A stretch of 64,000 nucleotides of DNA from Macrophomina tecta (taxonomy: Eukaryota > Ascomycota > Dothideomycetes > Botryosphaeriales > Botryosphaeriaceae): contig JAKSGN010000033.1 of assembly GCA_024180945.1 (NCBI GenBank), positions 1,116,001-1,180,000 on the forward strand, in the 5' to 3' direction. The notes below the pieces were generated by a model. It worked only from the letters and a program-made list of their open reading frames with translations, did no database searches and was not told where the DNA came from. Positions within the stretch are counted from its first letter, which is position 1. Every line of letters begins with the position of its first letter. Made by a program: the position numbers and the translations under genes. Shown here in pieces: positions 23,592 to 35,800 of the stretch.

Positions 23592-26500
23592 GTGCGGTTA
23601 TCTTTATTTTCTAACTTTAATTTTAGGTCCTTCGTATACGATAAGTCGGCAGTGTTAACCGATCTAGGTTTCGGTAATAGAACTTATTAATAAGTTCTTA
23701 ATAGTCGTATAGCTCTAGTAGTTTTTAGGTATTATCCTAGTCTTCTTTCTATTTAAAAAGATATTAGAATTAACCGTTAACGTAGCTACTATCTAGGACC
23801 TATTCTACGTTCTAGTCTATATTTTCATCGGCGTTTAGATTTTCCGGTAGTATTTCTTTTATTTAGCGTAATAGCGTAGCATTTTCTAGTACTAGTTTAA
23901 GAAGTAAGACGTAAAATATTAGGTATATTTATATAGTATTAGGTAATCTAAGGCGGAAATTAATCTTTCTAATCTATTCTTTAATTTTAAATGGTTCGAT
24001 TTTCTTAAAGTCTAATTTATTATTTAGCCATTTTATCTTAATATTTTTCTTAAAGAGATAAACTTTATTCTTTTCTTTTAGCTTTAGTACCTTATAGTAC
24101 CATCTATTATAGTATTTACCTATTTATAGGGCTATGAATTTGAGGTTTAGATATAGTTATTTATAGAGTATCTTTAGTTAGTCTACTTTAAGAATTTCTT
24201 TTTAGGCTAGAAATTTACTTAATATAGGCTCTTTATAAGCTATAGGCTTATAGCTATAGTTAGCGTAGAATGGGGATTCTTATATAGCTAACGCTTTTAA
24301 GCTATTATATGCGAACTATACGAGCAGTAGTAGCTCGACCTAATTATTTTATACGTAGTTAAGGTAGTAGCGTAAGTACTATTCTAGCGTCTAGTTTATT
24401 TATTCTATCTAGCCGTCTATTTAAGAATATACTATAGTCGAGAGCTTATATTTTACTCTAAGCTAGCGGGTAAGCATCTACTAGAATTAGAATATAAATA
24501 GCCGATCTCTATTTAATACGAGCTCTTCTAGTAACCCGTAGTTACTAAGAATTATTTTAAGAAATGTATAGGCGAGTTCTTCTATATTTACTGTTTTAAG
24601 ATATAGTAGGTAATATACGTATTTTATTATTCTATCTACGATAACTAGAATTAAGTTATACTTAATCTTAGTAAGTAGTTCTTCTAACTTAGATAGGTCT
24701 GTAATAAAGTCTAGTGAAATAGATTACTAAGGGCGCTTTGGTATTAGTAGTAGCTAAAATAGTTTATAAAATATATACCTCGCGGCCTTACTTCGAATAT
24801 AAAGATTATATCGCGAGACTACCCGTTAGATAGTTCTTCTTAGTCCCAGAAAGTAATAACTTCTTATAATTCGCTCTATTATCTTATCTATTTCTTAATA
24901 ATTATATACTAGGGCTTTATATATATTCTTTATAAGCTCTTCTCGTAGTTTAACTAAAACGTAGACTAATTCTAAAAATAGAATAGTACCGTCTACGTTT
25001 CTAGTTATTTAGGGGTCGTTATTAAGTTCTTCGATTTCTTAAGCTGTTATATTATCTACGTAGGCTTCTCGGATCTTCTACTTTTATTCATTGCCTTCGA
25101 GGCGTATTACTAGGGCGAATAGCCTAACTAAAGTAAGCGAGTTATCTAATTCTTTCTTAAGCTACGTTTATTCTAGGCTATAAATAGCTATAATCTAGCG
25201 GCTATAGCTAGTAGGTATAAAAGACCCATTCTTCTATATATTAAGTATCGTAGGTTACGGACCTAGCTTTTCTTTAATATAGTCGGCTCGTTTACTTAAC
25301 GCATCTACGCGAGTATTTTCGAATTTCTTTCTATAGATAATCTTTATATCGTAGAACGCTAGCTCTTTAGCCTATTGAATTTATCGACGGTTTAATTTCT
25401 TAGTAATAGTAAAGTATAAGAGGTTCTTATAGTTATAGTAAACTATAATCTAGTACTTAGCGTTTTTAAGATAGTATCTCTACTCTTTAAAAGCCGTAAC
25501 TATAGCTAAGAGTTTTTTATTATAGACGTCATAGTTCTTCTTAGTAGATATTATTTTTCTTAAGTAGTAGGTGATAGAGTATAGTTTATCTTCTTTATTT
25601 AGCTAACTAAGTACGGCTTCTATAGCGTAGTTCGAAGCGTCGGTCTCTACCGTAATTAGTAGATCTAGGTTATAGAGCCTTAGAATTAGTACTTTTATAA
25701 ATATCTACTTTAGTAAATTAAATGCTCGTTATTATCTTTCTTTTTATATAAACCTATATTCTTTCTTAGTAATATCGGTTAGAGGTACCGCTATTTTAGC
25801 GTAGTTTATAATAAACTTCTAGTAGAAGTTAGTAAATCTAAAAAAGAATTATACTTCTCTAACGGTTTACGGTATAGACTAGTCTCTAATTACGTCTAGT
25901 TTCTTATCGTTTATACCGATATATCCTAGAATAATAATAAACCCTAGGTATTCTATCTTTTATATATACTACTCGCTCTTTTTTAGGACTACTTAGAGAT
26001 TTTATTCGTCTAAGGCCTTTAGGACTTTTCTTATATACTTAGTATATTTCTTAAGCGTTTTTAAGTATATTAGAATATTATCTAGGTAAGCTAAGGCGAA
26101 TATATCTAAATACGAACGTAGAATATCGTTAACTAAGCTCTAGAAGATAGCTGGTATGTTAGTAAGCCTAAAGAATATTATCGTATACTTATAGTATTTA
26201 AATCTTATCTAGAATACCGTTTTTTACTCTTTCTCTTTCTTAATACGGACTAGGTAGTAGCTATCTCTAAGGTCTAGCTTAGTAAAATACTTAACGTTAT
26301 AGAGCTTATCTTATAGTTTATCGATACGAGGTAGTAGATATTAGTTTTTTACTATAATATTATTTAGCTATTTATAGTTAATATAAAGGTAAAGTTTACT
26401 ATTCTTCTTAGAAACGAATAGAATAGAGTATTCTACTAGTAACTATAAGGGTCGTATATATCCTCGTTCTAGATTTTTATTAATATATTTTCGTAATACT

Positions 26501-28899
26501 TTAGCCTCTATCTTAGATAAGAAGTAAATAGGCTTAAAAGTAGATTATATTCCCGGGAGTAAGGATATTTTATAATTCTATAGCTAATACTCTAGTAGTT
26601 ATTCTTTATCTCTTTCTTAGAATATTCTTAGTAGGTCCTAGAACTCCTATAGAACTATCTCTAATTTTAGTATAAGTACTAGTTTATCCTTAGTAGGCCT
26701 TATAATTTCGCTAAGGTCTACGCTAACCTTAACTATCGAAATATCTTTATCGTTATAGCTCTTATACCTAAGGGGACTAGTATCTACTTTATTTAGGTAG
26801 CTATACTATTTATTAAGCCTCTAGGAGTAGTCTTCTTTAACTAGCTTTAGGCTATTCTTATTCTTATTTATAAGGCCTCGTATTATATAAGTAAGAGTCT
26901 TTTATTTAGTATTCTTACTAGGTTTTACGTAAATTATATAGGCCCTTTCTTCTCGTCTTATTATAAATTTTAGCGCTCGATAGCTAATAGTCTTAATATC
27001 TACGGGTATATTATTATCCTGCTATCTTAGCTCGGAGGTTCCGCTCTAGCTCTTAGGCTCTAGCGCTTTTTTCTAGCTTTATTAGCTTCTTCTTACCGTT
27101 ATGAGATAGCGTCTATAGTATTTATTAAAAAACGCGATAGTCTTTATTCTCTAGCTAATATATAGCTCGTAAGTCTTTAGCTATAATATTTCTAGAATAA
27201 TATCGTATTTAGAAATTATTATTACGTTAAGGTTAATTCGTTCTTAGTAATTACTAACGGTAAGGGGTGCTTTCTCTATCTTAATTTATATTTAGCTATT
27301 TTTGTATTCCGCTAAGAAGCCGTCTATTATACTTAGCTAATAAGGGTAATTCTTAACTTACTAGAATAGTTAGTTCTTAATAATAAACTTAGAATTGACG
27401 AATACGCCTTATATGTCACTATCGATTATAGCCGTTGCCTTTTTCCCGTAAAATATAACTAGAATATATAAAAGTCAATATAGATTTAATCCAGTAGGTA
27501 TAATTTCATTCGTTATACGTATAACCTAGTTAAGGGACCTATCTAATAGCCCCTCTTAGGGTCTCTATCTAGGGGAGCCGTCTAGTTTTTTAATATAGGT
27601 CGTCTTATTATTTTATAACGGATATACTCGTTCTATTCATTAACTAGAATTAGGGTATCTTACTATTATATTTATCTACTATATTTAATTAGTCGTCTTT
27701 AGTAGATCCACCCGTTTTAGACCTAATACTAGAAGGTAGGTATATCGTATTTTTCGTAGAATATCTATTATAAGGTACCCCTATCCCTAGTTACCATACT
27801 ATACTAATAGAGGGTATAGGCTATATTACGAAGATATCGTAGGTCTTATCGTTATTATATTTCTTATATCTCATTCTCTAGTTAAGATATAAGTTCGTTA
27901 GCTATCTCGAGTAGTAATTCTTTCTAGGGGTTCTAGATATTATCTTACTATACGCGTACGTATATTTTTTCTTACTATACTTTATATTACTGCGTCTCGA
28001 GGTTAATTATAGGGCCTAGAATCTAGGTAACTATAGGCTCTAGACTATTAGTAACGCGTCATATCTCTCTATATCGGGTTAGATATTCGGTTATTTTTAG
28101 AAGTATAGCTTTATTCTATTATTATCTATTATCGGTCGTGCTTAACTCTAGGATACTATTATATAGTTTCCCTATATTACTATTAACTAGGTCCTTATTA
28201 TTAGAAAAGACTTTAATAAGCTCTTTCTTTATTCTTAAAGTCGTATTAACGTATTATAACTCTTTAGAATACTAGTTTATAGTATTCTTATCGCTCTAGT
28301 AAGTAGTATAGTTATCGTTATAGTAGGCTATCTAGCTAAGCTTTTAATACTTAGGGCTCTAGTTTTCTTCGCGTTACTTATTAAACTCGGTAAAGGGGTT
28401 TTCTTACTTAGTAACTGTAGAGACTTCTCGGCTTTCTAATTCTTATATTATAGTTAAGACTTATTTATTCTTCTTAAAGTAGTAGTATATCTTTTTCTAA
28501 GTTTTACTATAGTAGACGTATAGTTCTTTTTTAAATCTTTATTTTTACTCTAGAATCTATTCTTTACATTATTTTTTCTTATAGTCATTATTTTTTTTTC
28601 TATAGTAGTTATCTCTTTTAGGTAGATCGTTTTAGCGGTTAATATTATCTAGCTCTATAGTATCTTCTTCTTTCTAAGTATATCTAGAGTGCGCTAGATG
28701 CGAAGTATTAGCTTTATAGTTTATCTTATACTTCTTAGATTAGCGCTTGAAGAGGCGGTTATCGTATTTAATAGCTAGCTTAATAAGCTCATCTAGAGTT
28801 TTAGAATCGTCTTATATTATAAGTTAGTTTTTAATTCTTTTCTTAAGTCCTCGGTAGTAGTAGTCTATAAGGGTATAGTTAGACTAGTTGTCTAGATAC

Positions 28900-29671
28900 T
28901 GTAACGGCGGCCTCTTCCACTAGGCTTTGGAATCGCCTAGCAGGGTCAGGTAGCTGAAGGGTTTACCTTGAAGGACAAGAGAAGGGTAAAGGATTGGAAC
29001 GATGGTAGTGATCACGTGAGATGTCGGTGCGCGGTGCGCGTCAGGCTTGTTACCTCCAATAGGGTTGTATTGGAACTTTGAGTTGACCACGAAGGTCAAA
29101 GTACTATCTAATGAGTGCGTCTATATACTGTAGGAAAATTGTAGCAATCTGGATCGATACAGCTGGATCAAAGCAGCTGGATCAATGGTGTTGGATCATT
29201 GATCTTGGATCAGGTTGATCCAGGTGGGCCCTGTGGGTCCCACGTGACTCGGGCGCTAAAGCCTGTTTCCTGGAATCCGACTTCTGCATCGGTTACGGGA
29301 GTATTCTACCGCCAGACCATCGTCCCTTGGACCGTACAAGTTGTCCGACTTTCTCTCGCCCGTTCCTCTTGGCTCGAAGCCGGGTTTCCGGGATTCGTGA
29401 CTTCTCCCTTGTGGGCGTTCTTCCCCTGCGGGAGTTCACCTGGTCTGTGTTCTCGTGGTCTTGCTGTGCCGCGTGGGCGTCGCTCCCGTGCGGGCTTCCA
29501 TTGCTGCCTTGCCCAGGCCCGTACGCGCCGTCTTCCCTTGCGGCTGGTTTTCCCGTGCGGGCGTGCTGGTGGTGCGGCTCTGCCGTCCCTGTGGGTTCCT
29601 GCGGTGCCTTTTCCCGTGCGGGCCTTCCGCCCGTGGGGTCATAAAGCCCTTGTCCTCTGGGGTTCGTAACA
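28900..29671 (-). mobile_element. Un-RIPed solo LTR (772 bp) inserted in gag of element B
   Basis: GC-rich and rich in CpA/TpG, unlike everything on either side. It begins TGTAACGGCGG and ends GGTTCGTAACA (minus orientation) and is flanked by the perfect duplication GATAC (28,895-28,899 and 29,672-29,676). It aligns along its length with the RIPed LTRs of A, B and D, and so shows that family's unmutated sequence. It carries a TATATAGA box near 29,130 and several TGGATC repeats at about 29,148-29,222. Open frames inside it (e.g. 29,199-29,669) are chance frames in GC-rich DNA, not genes. A solo LTR arises by recombination between the two LTRs of a full element. Confidence 0.95.
29140..29222. 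repeat. TGGATC repeat array in the solo LTR
   Basis: Six copies of (T)GGATC spaced by 9-16 bp, the last followed by its complement GATCC. The RIPed counterpart is in the LTRs of A (GATCT words) but not in those of B and D. Confidence 0.75.
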
Positions 29672-30401
29672 GATACGCTACGGTCTTCTAGAATTCTATA
29701 GTATAGTCCGCTACTAAGGTCTTTTAGTAGATATTTATAATGGCTTATCGGGTCTTATTAACCTCATTAAGATCTCCGAAACTTTACTTAATTTAGATTA
29801 TAAAGTACTTATAGCTACTAAAGACTTTCTTAGTATTTTTTTTACGTATTTCTAGTTCTTTCTCTATTCGGTCTCTAAAGTAGAGCTTAAACTACTATAC
29901 TATAATATTACGAAGGTAGATAGTAGTGAATATTATCTTTTTATCATTAGTAGAAAAGTCTCTAGAGTTAAAGAAGAAGTATAGATTAAGTTATAAGAAA
30001 AAAATCTAGAGCTTTTTTTAATTACTATAAAATAAATCTAGCTTAGCCGTCTTTATACTTCTATTAGAAGATTAAGTCATTATTAATATCGAAGTATATA
30101 CTAGTACCGGGGTAGAAATTATCGAAATAGCTTAGTTATAAAGTTCGCCTATTTATTAATAGAGCTAGGTATTCTTATTAGTCTACTTCTAGAGTTATTT
30201 ATGTAGTTCGCCGATCTAGCCTTATATATCTTAAATAACCTAAAAGAGGTCGGCTATAGTTAGCTATAGAAGATTATTATTATTTATATCGACATTATTT
30301 ATTATATTACTTAGTTAGCGTTAAGTATTAGATAATACTATTTTATTATTAAGTATTCCTCTTCTCGGAACTACTTTCTCTTATAAAAATAGTAGTTAAA
30401 G

Positions 30402-31144
30402 TATAACGGCGGCCTCTTTTACTAGACTTTAGAATCGCCTAATAGAATTAGATAGCTAAAAGATTTACCTTAAAGAATAAGAGAAGGGTAAAGAATTAGA
30501 ATAATAGTAGTAATTATATAATATATTAATACGCGGTACGCGTTAGGCTTATTATCTCTAATAGGGTTATATTAGAACTTTAAGTTAACTATAAAGGTTA
30601 AAGTACTATCTAAGAAATATATCTATATACTATAGAAAATATATAGTAATCTATAGATAGTAGTAGATAGTTAGTATTCTTAGTTATCTAAGTATTATAG
30701 AGAATAGTTATAGTTCTTTATTATTTAGTAGGCCTAGTAGGTCTTATATAACTTAGGCACTAAGGCCTATTTTCTAGAACCCGACTTCTACTCTAATAAG
30801 TAAACGATATATTTAATATTCTCTTTATTCGTTTCTTATATCCGAAGTTAGTTTTCTAAATTTATACTCTTTTTCTATAGGTATCTTTTTTTTATAGAAA
30901 CTCGGTTCTACTATTCTTCTAGGTAGTTACTATACTATATAGACGTCACTTTTATATAGGCTTTTATTACTATTTTATCTAGGCCCGTATGCACTATCTT
31001 TTCTTAAGGCTGGTTTTCTTATACGGGTATATTAGTAGTACGGCTCTACTATTCTTATAGGTTTTTAGCCCCTATAGTGCCTTTTTCTATACGGGCTTTC
31101 CGCCTATAGGGTTATAAAGTCCTTATATCCTAGGGTTCGTAATA
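30402..31144 (-). repeat. 5' LTR of element B (right copy)
   Basis: 743 bp, same length as the left copy, differing mainly by transitions; ends GGTTCGTAATA followed by the duplication GAGCG. Confidence 0.92.
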
Positions 31145-31149
31145 GAGCG

Positions 31150-31984
31150 CTTTATAGCTAAGTATAGAATTAGTATAGAAATAATAAATAAAAATAATTA
31201 AGTTATCTAGATAATCTAGATTTTTTATAAGAGAGGGTTAGTTCTTATAATACTATAAATATAGTACTAAGAAATTCTCTAGGAAACCTAAATTAAGTAA
31301 GATAAAAAAAAGTATAAATTTATTATTATAAAGAAAACTACGCTTATAATACTTTATTATTAAAAAATAATAGCTTAATAATAAGTAGACTATAACTCTC
31401 TCTAAGAGTTAGTAAAAATTTTTTATTAATATAGTACGGCGACTATCTAGAACTATATACTTTAATAAATACTAAACGAGAAGCTTAATATACTAATCTT
31501 TTAATATTAGATATAAAAGAATATAGTCTACTAGTAAAAATAATTATATACTAATAAATAGACTAACTAGAAGTAAGTATATCTTTAAGTTAATAAATAG
31601 AAAGACTATATATATAGTAAAGTCTATAGCTATTTAAAGCTAAAAAACTAGACGGCCCTATAGTATTAAAATTAATCTAGGGGCTATAGTCTAGGTTTCT
31701 TTATATAGTATTACGTATATTAAATACAGAAACTCTTACCAAAAAAGAACTTTAGAAATAATTTAAAATTATTAGAGTTCTATAAGAACACGCGATCTTA
31801 ATACTAGTTAATAGTAGATTAAGCGGAGACTTTATCTATAATAAACTAGTATAAGAATTAAATATTTCTTATTAAAAAAAAAGAACTCTACTCTTTTAGT
31901 AAATTTAATAGATGAAACACTAACTATAAAAAAGAATAGATATATATTAAAATAGAAGAAGTCTTACTAGAAATTAATAAATAT
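31150..31984 (+). pseudogene. Element C protease region
   Basis: Plus frame near 31,805-31,850 reads LVNSRLSGDFI, a decayed retropepsin site (D to N and G to R are RIP changes), then ELNIS. A block like VLLEIN follows at about 31,955. Sequence of C stops at 31,984 and resumes only in the integrase at 40,380. Confidence 0.65.
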
Positions 31985-32123
31985 TATTATAAACCCTAGA
32001 GAATAAGGGCTTTATAACCCTATAAATAGAAAGCCCGTATAGAAAAAAGTATTATAAAAGCTAAGAATTCTTATAGATAGTAAAGCCATACGGCCGAAAT
32101 GCCTGTATAAGAAAACTAGCCTT
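31985..32123 (+). repeat. Truncated LTR stub (first 139 bp)
   Basis: It starts TATTATAAACCC like the LTRs of A, B and D, and stops at ACTAGCCTT, where a complete LTR (element D) begins. The missing remainder of this LTR is not found beyond D. Confidence 0.85.
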
Positions 32124-32866
32124 TATTACGAATCCTAGAATATAAGGGCTTTATAATTCTATAGGTAAAAAGCCCGTACGGGAAAAGATACTATAGGGGC
32201 TAAAAATCTATAAGAATAATAGAGCTATACTACTAGTATACTTATATAGGAAAACCGGCCTTAAGAAAAGACGGCGTATATAGGCCTAGGTAAGATAGTA
32301 ATAAAAGCCCGTATAAGAGCGATGCCCGCGTAGTATAACGACTATTCGGAAGAATAGTAGAACCGAGTTTCCGTAGAAGAAAGATACCTATAAAAAATAG
32401 ATATAGATCTAAAAAACTAACTTTAGATATAAGAAATGAATAAAGAGAATATCGAATATATTATTCGCTTATTAGAGTAAAAGTTAAGTTTTAGAAAATA
32501 GGCCTTAGCGCCTAAGTTACGTAGAACCTACTAGGCCTACTAGATAATAAAGAATTATGACTATCTTCTATAATACTTAGATAACTAAGAATACTAACTA
32601 TCTACTACTATCTATAGATTACTATATATTTTCTATAGTATATAGATATACTTCTTAGATAGTACTTAGACCTTTATAGTTAATTTAAAGTTCTAATATA
32701 ATACTATTAAAGATAATAAGCCTAACGCGTATCGCGTACTAATATATTACGTAATTACTACTATTATTTTAATTCTTTATTCTTCTCTTATTCTTTAAGG
32801 TAAACCCTTTAGCTATCTAATTCTACTAGGCGATTTCGAAGCCTAGTAGAAGAGGCCGCCGTTATA
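32124..32866 (+). repeat. 5' LTR of element D
   Basis: 743 bp, TATTACGAATCC...GCCGTTATA, followed by CTTTAACTAC. Closest to the LTRs of B. Confidence 0.92.
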
Positions 32867-35800
32867 CTTTAACTACTATTTTTATAAGAAAAGATAGTTC
32901 TAAGAAAAGAAATACTTAATAATAAGATAGTATTACCCGATACTTAACGCTAACTAAGTAATATAATAAATAACGTCGATATAAATAATAACAGTTTTCT
33001 ATAGCTAACTATAGCCGACCTCTTTTAGGTTATTTAAGATATATAAGGCTAGATCGGTGAACTACGTAGATAACTCTAGAAGTAGACTAACGAGAACACC
33101 TAGCTTTATCGATAAATAAACAAACTTCGTAACTAAGCTACTTCGATAACCTCTACCCCGGTACTTATTTATACTCTAGTATTAATAATAACTTAATCTT
33201 CTAATAAAAGTATAAAGACGGCTAAGCTAGATCTATTTTATAGTAATTAAAAGAAGCTCTAGACTTTTCTCTTATAACTTAACTTATACTTCTTTTTTAA
33301 CTCTAGAGACTTTTTTACTAATAATAAAAAGATAATATTTACTACTACCTACCTTTATAATATTACGGTATAGTGGTTCGAGCTCTACCTTAGAAACTAA
33401 ATAGAGAAAGAACTAGAAGTACGTAAAAAAAATACTAAGAAAGTCTTTAAAAGCTATAAATACTTTATAACTTAGATTAAATAAAGCTTTAAAGACCTTA
33501 ACAAGGTTAATAAGACCTAACGAGCTATTATAAATATCTACTAGAAGACCTTAGTAGCGAACTATACTATAGAATTCTAAAAGGCCATAGTATATCTAGA
33601 CGACTAGTTTAATCGTACTCTTATAGACTACTATTATCGAGGATTTAAGAAAAGGGTTAAAGACTAACTTATAATATAAAATAATTCTAAGACTCTAGAC
33701 GAGCTTATTAAGCTAGCTATTAAATACGATAACCGCCTCTTCGAGCGCTAATCCGAGAAGTATAAGGTAAACTACGAAGTAAATACTTCGCGCCTAGCGC
33801 GCCCTAGATATACTTAAAAAGGAGGAGATACTATAAAACTAGATAATATTAACTACCAAAACGACCTACCTAAAAGAAATAACTACTATAGAAAAAAGAA
33901 TAACGGCTATAAGAAAAAATAATGTAAAGAATAGATTCTAGAGTAAAAATAAAGATTTAAAAAAGAACTATACGTCTACTATAGTAAGACTTAGAAAAAG
34001 ATATACTACTACTTTAAAAAGAATAAATAAGTCTTAGCTATAATATAAGAACTAAAAAGCTAAGAAGTCTCTATAGTTACTAAGTAAAAAAATCCCTTCA
34101 CTAAATTTAACGAGTAATACGAAGAAAGCTAGAGCCTCGAGTATTAAAGGCTTAGCTAGATAGCCTACTATAATAATAACTATACTACTTACTAGAGCGA
34201 TAAGAATGCTATAGGCTAGTATTCTAAGAAGCTATAATATATTAATATAACTCTAAGAATAGAGGAAGAGCTTATTAAAGTCTTTTTTAATAATAAGAAT
34301 CTAGTCGATAGCGATATAAGAAAACTATACGATAGTATTCTAGAGTTAAGCACGACCGATAATAAGTAATAGTAGAATAAAGTTATACTTATAAGAATAA
34401 CTAAATACCTAACCTAATATAAAGAGATATACCGCATTACTAATAGTCTAGAGCCTATAGTTACCTAGATTCTAGGCTCTATAATTAACCTCGAGACGTA
34501 GTAATATAAGGTATAGTAAAAAAAGATATACGTACGCGTATAGTAAAACGATACCTAAAACCCCTAGAAAGAATTACTACTTAGAACGGCCGATAAACTC
34601 ATATCTTAGCTAAAAGACGAGATATAGGGGGTATAATAATAGTAAGATCTATAATATCTCTATAATATAGCCTACACCCTCTATTAGTACGGTATAGTAA
34701 CTAGAGATAGGGGTACCTTATAATAGATACTCTATAAAAAATACGATATACCTACCTTCTAGTATTAGATTTGAAATGGGTAGATCTACTAGAGACGACT
34801 AATTAAGTACAGTAGATAGACGTAATAGAAAGATACGCTAATTCTAGTAAATAAATAGAATAAATATATTCGTTACGAAATAATGGGACGATCTATATTA
34901 AAAAACTAGACGGCTTTCCTAAATAAAGACTTTAGAAGGGGCCGTTAGATAGATTTTTTAACTAGATTATATATATAGTAAACGAAATTATATCTACTAG
35001 ATTAAACCTATATCGACTTTTATATATCCTAGTTATATTCTACGGGAAAAAGATAATAGCTATAATTAATAGCGGCGTATAAGGCGTATTCATTAATCCT
35101 AAGTTTATTATTAAAAACTAACTATTCTAGTAAACTAAGAATTATTTTTATTAGCTAAGCACGGTAGACGGCTCTCTAGTGAAATACGAAAATAGCTAGA
35201 TACGAATTAAGATAGAAAAAGTACTTCTCGCTATCGAAAATTACTAAGAACGGATTAATCTTAACGTAATAATAATTTCTAAATACGATATTATTCTAGA
35301 AATATCATAGCTAAAGATTTATAAGCTATATATTAGCTAGAGAATAGAGACTATTACATTTTCTAATAAATATTATAGACGCTACCTTATAACGGTAAGA
35401 AGAAGCTAATAAAGCTAAAAGAAAGCGCTAGAGTCTAAAAGCTAAAGTAAAATCTTTAAGTCGAGACGATAGAATAATAACGTACTCATAGATATTAAGA
35501 CTATTAGCTACTAAGCGCTAAAACTTATAATAAGATGAGAAGAAAAGATCTATATAATTTATATAAAACCTAGTAAGAATACTAAGTAGAAAACTCTTAC
35601 TCGTACGATACGGGGCCTTATAGATAAGAATAAGAATAGCCTAAAGCTAGTTAAAGAAGACTACTTCTAGAGGCTTAATAAATAGTATAGCTATCTAAAT
35701 AAAGCGGGTACTAGTCCCCTTAGATATAAGAGCTATAACAATAAAGATATCTTAGTAGCTAAGATTAGCGTAGATCTTAGTGAAATTATAAGGCCTACTA

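Larger units (their letters stand above)
23592..30401 (-). pseudogene. Decayed gag-pol of element B
   Basis: Minus-strand polyprotein with the same domain order as element A and a C-terminal chromodomain, broken by RIP stops throughout. Additionally split in gag by the solo LTR at 28,900-29,671. Confidence 0.88.
22111..31144 (-). mobile_element. Chromovirus element B (Ty3/Gypsy), RIPed, minus orientation, nested in C
   Basis: 9,034 bp including a later 777-bp solo-LTR insertion (8,257 bp without it), with 743-bp LTRs. Duplications AAGCG (22,106-22,110) and GAGCG (31,145-31,149) fit one GAGCG whose left copy lost G to A in a TpG context. Reading right to left: primer-binding region at 30,401, gag (about 30,200-28,700, interrupted at 28,900), RT (YLDDILIY block near 26,080), RNase H (about 25,650-25,280), integrase (about 24,900-24,300) and chromodomain (about 23,860-23,680). 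The CCCCCCTC at 22,858-22,865 is the complement of the purine tract beside the left LTR. The antisense ORF lies on the plus strand at about 22,950-23,591. Confidence 0.93.

Noticed and set aside
29199..29669. Open frames of 156 and 105 codons (plus) and 68 codons (minus)
   Set aside because: They lie inside the GC-rich solo LTR, overlap each other in several frames and have no start context or homology; they are open only because GC-rich DNA has few stops.
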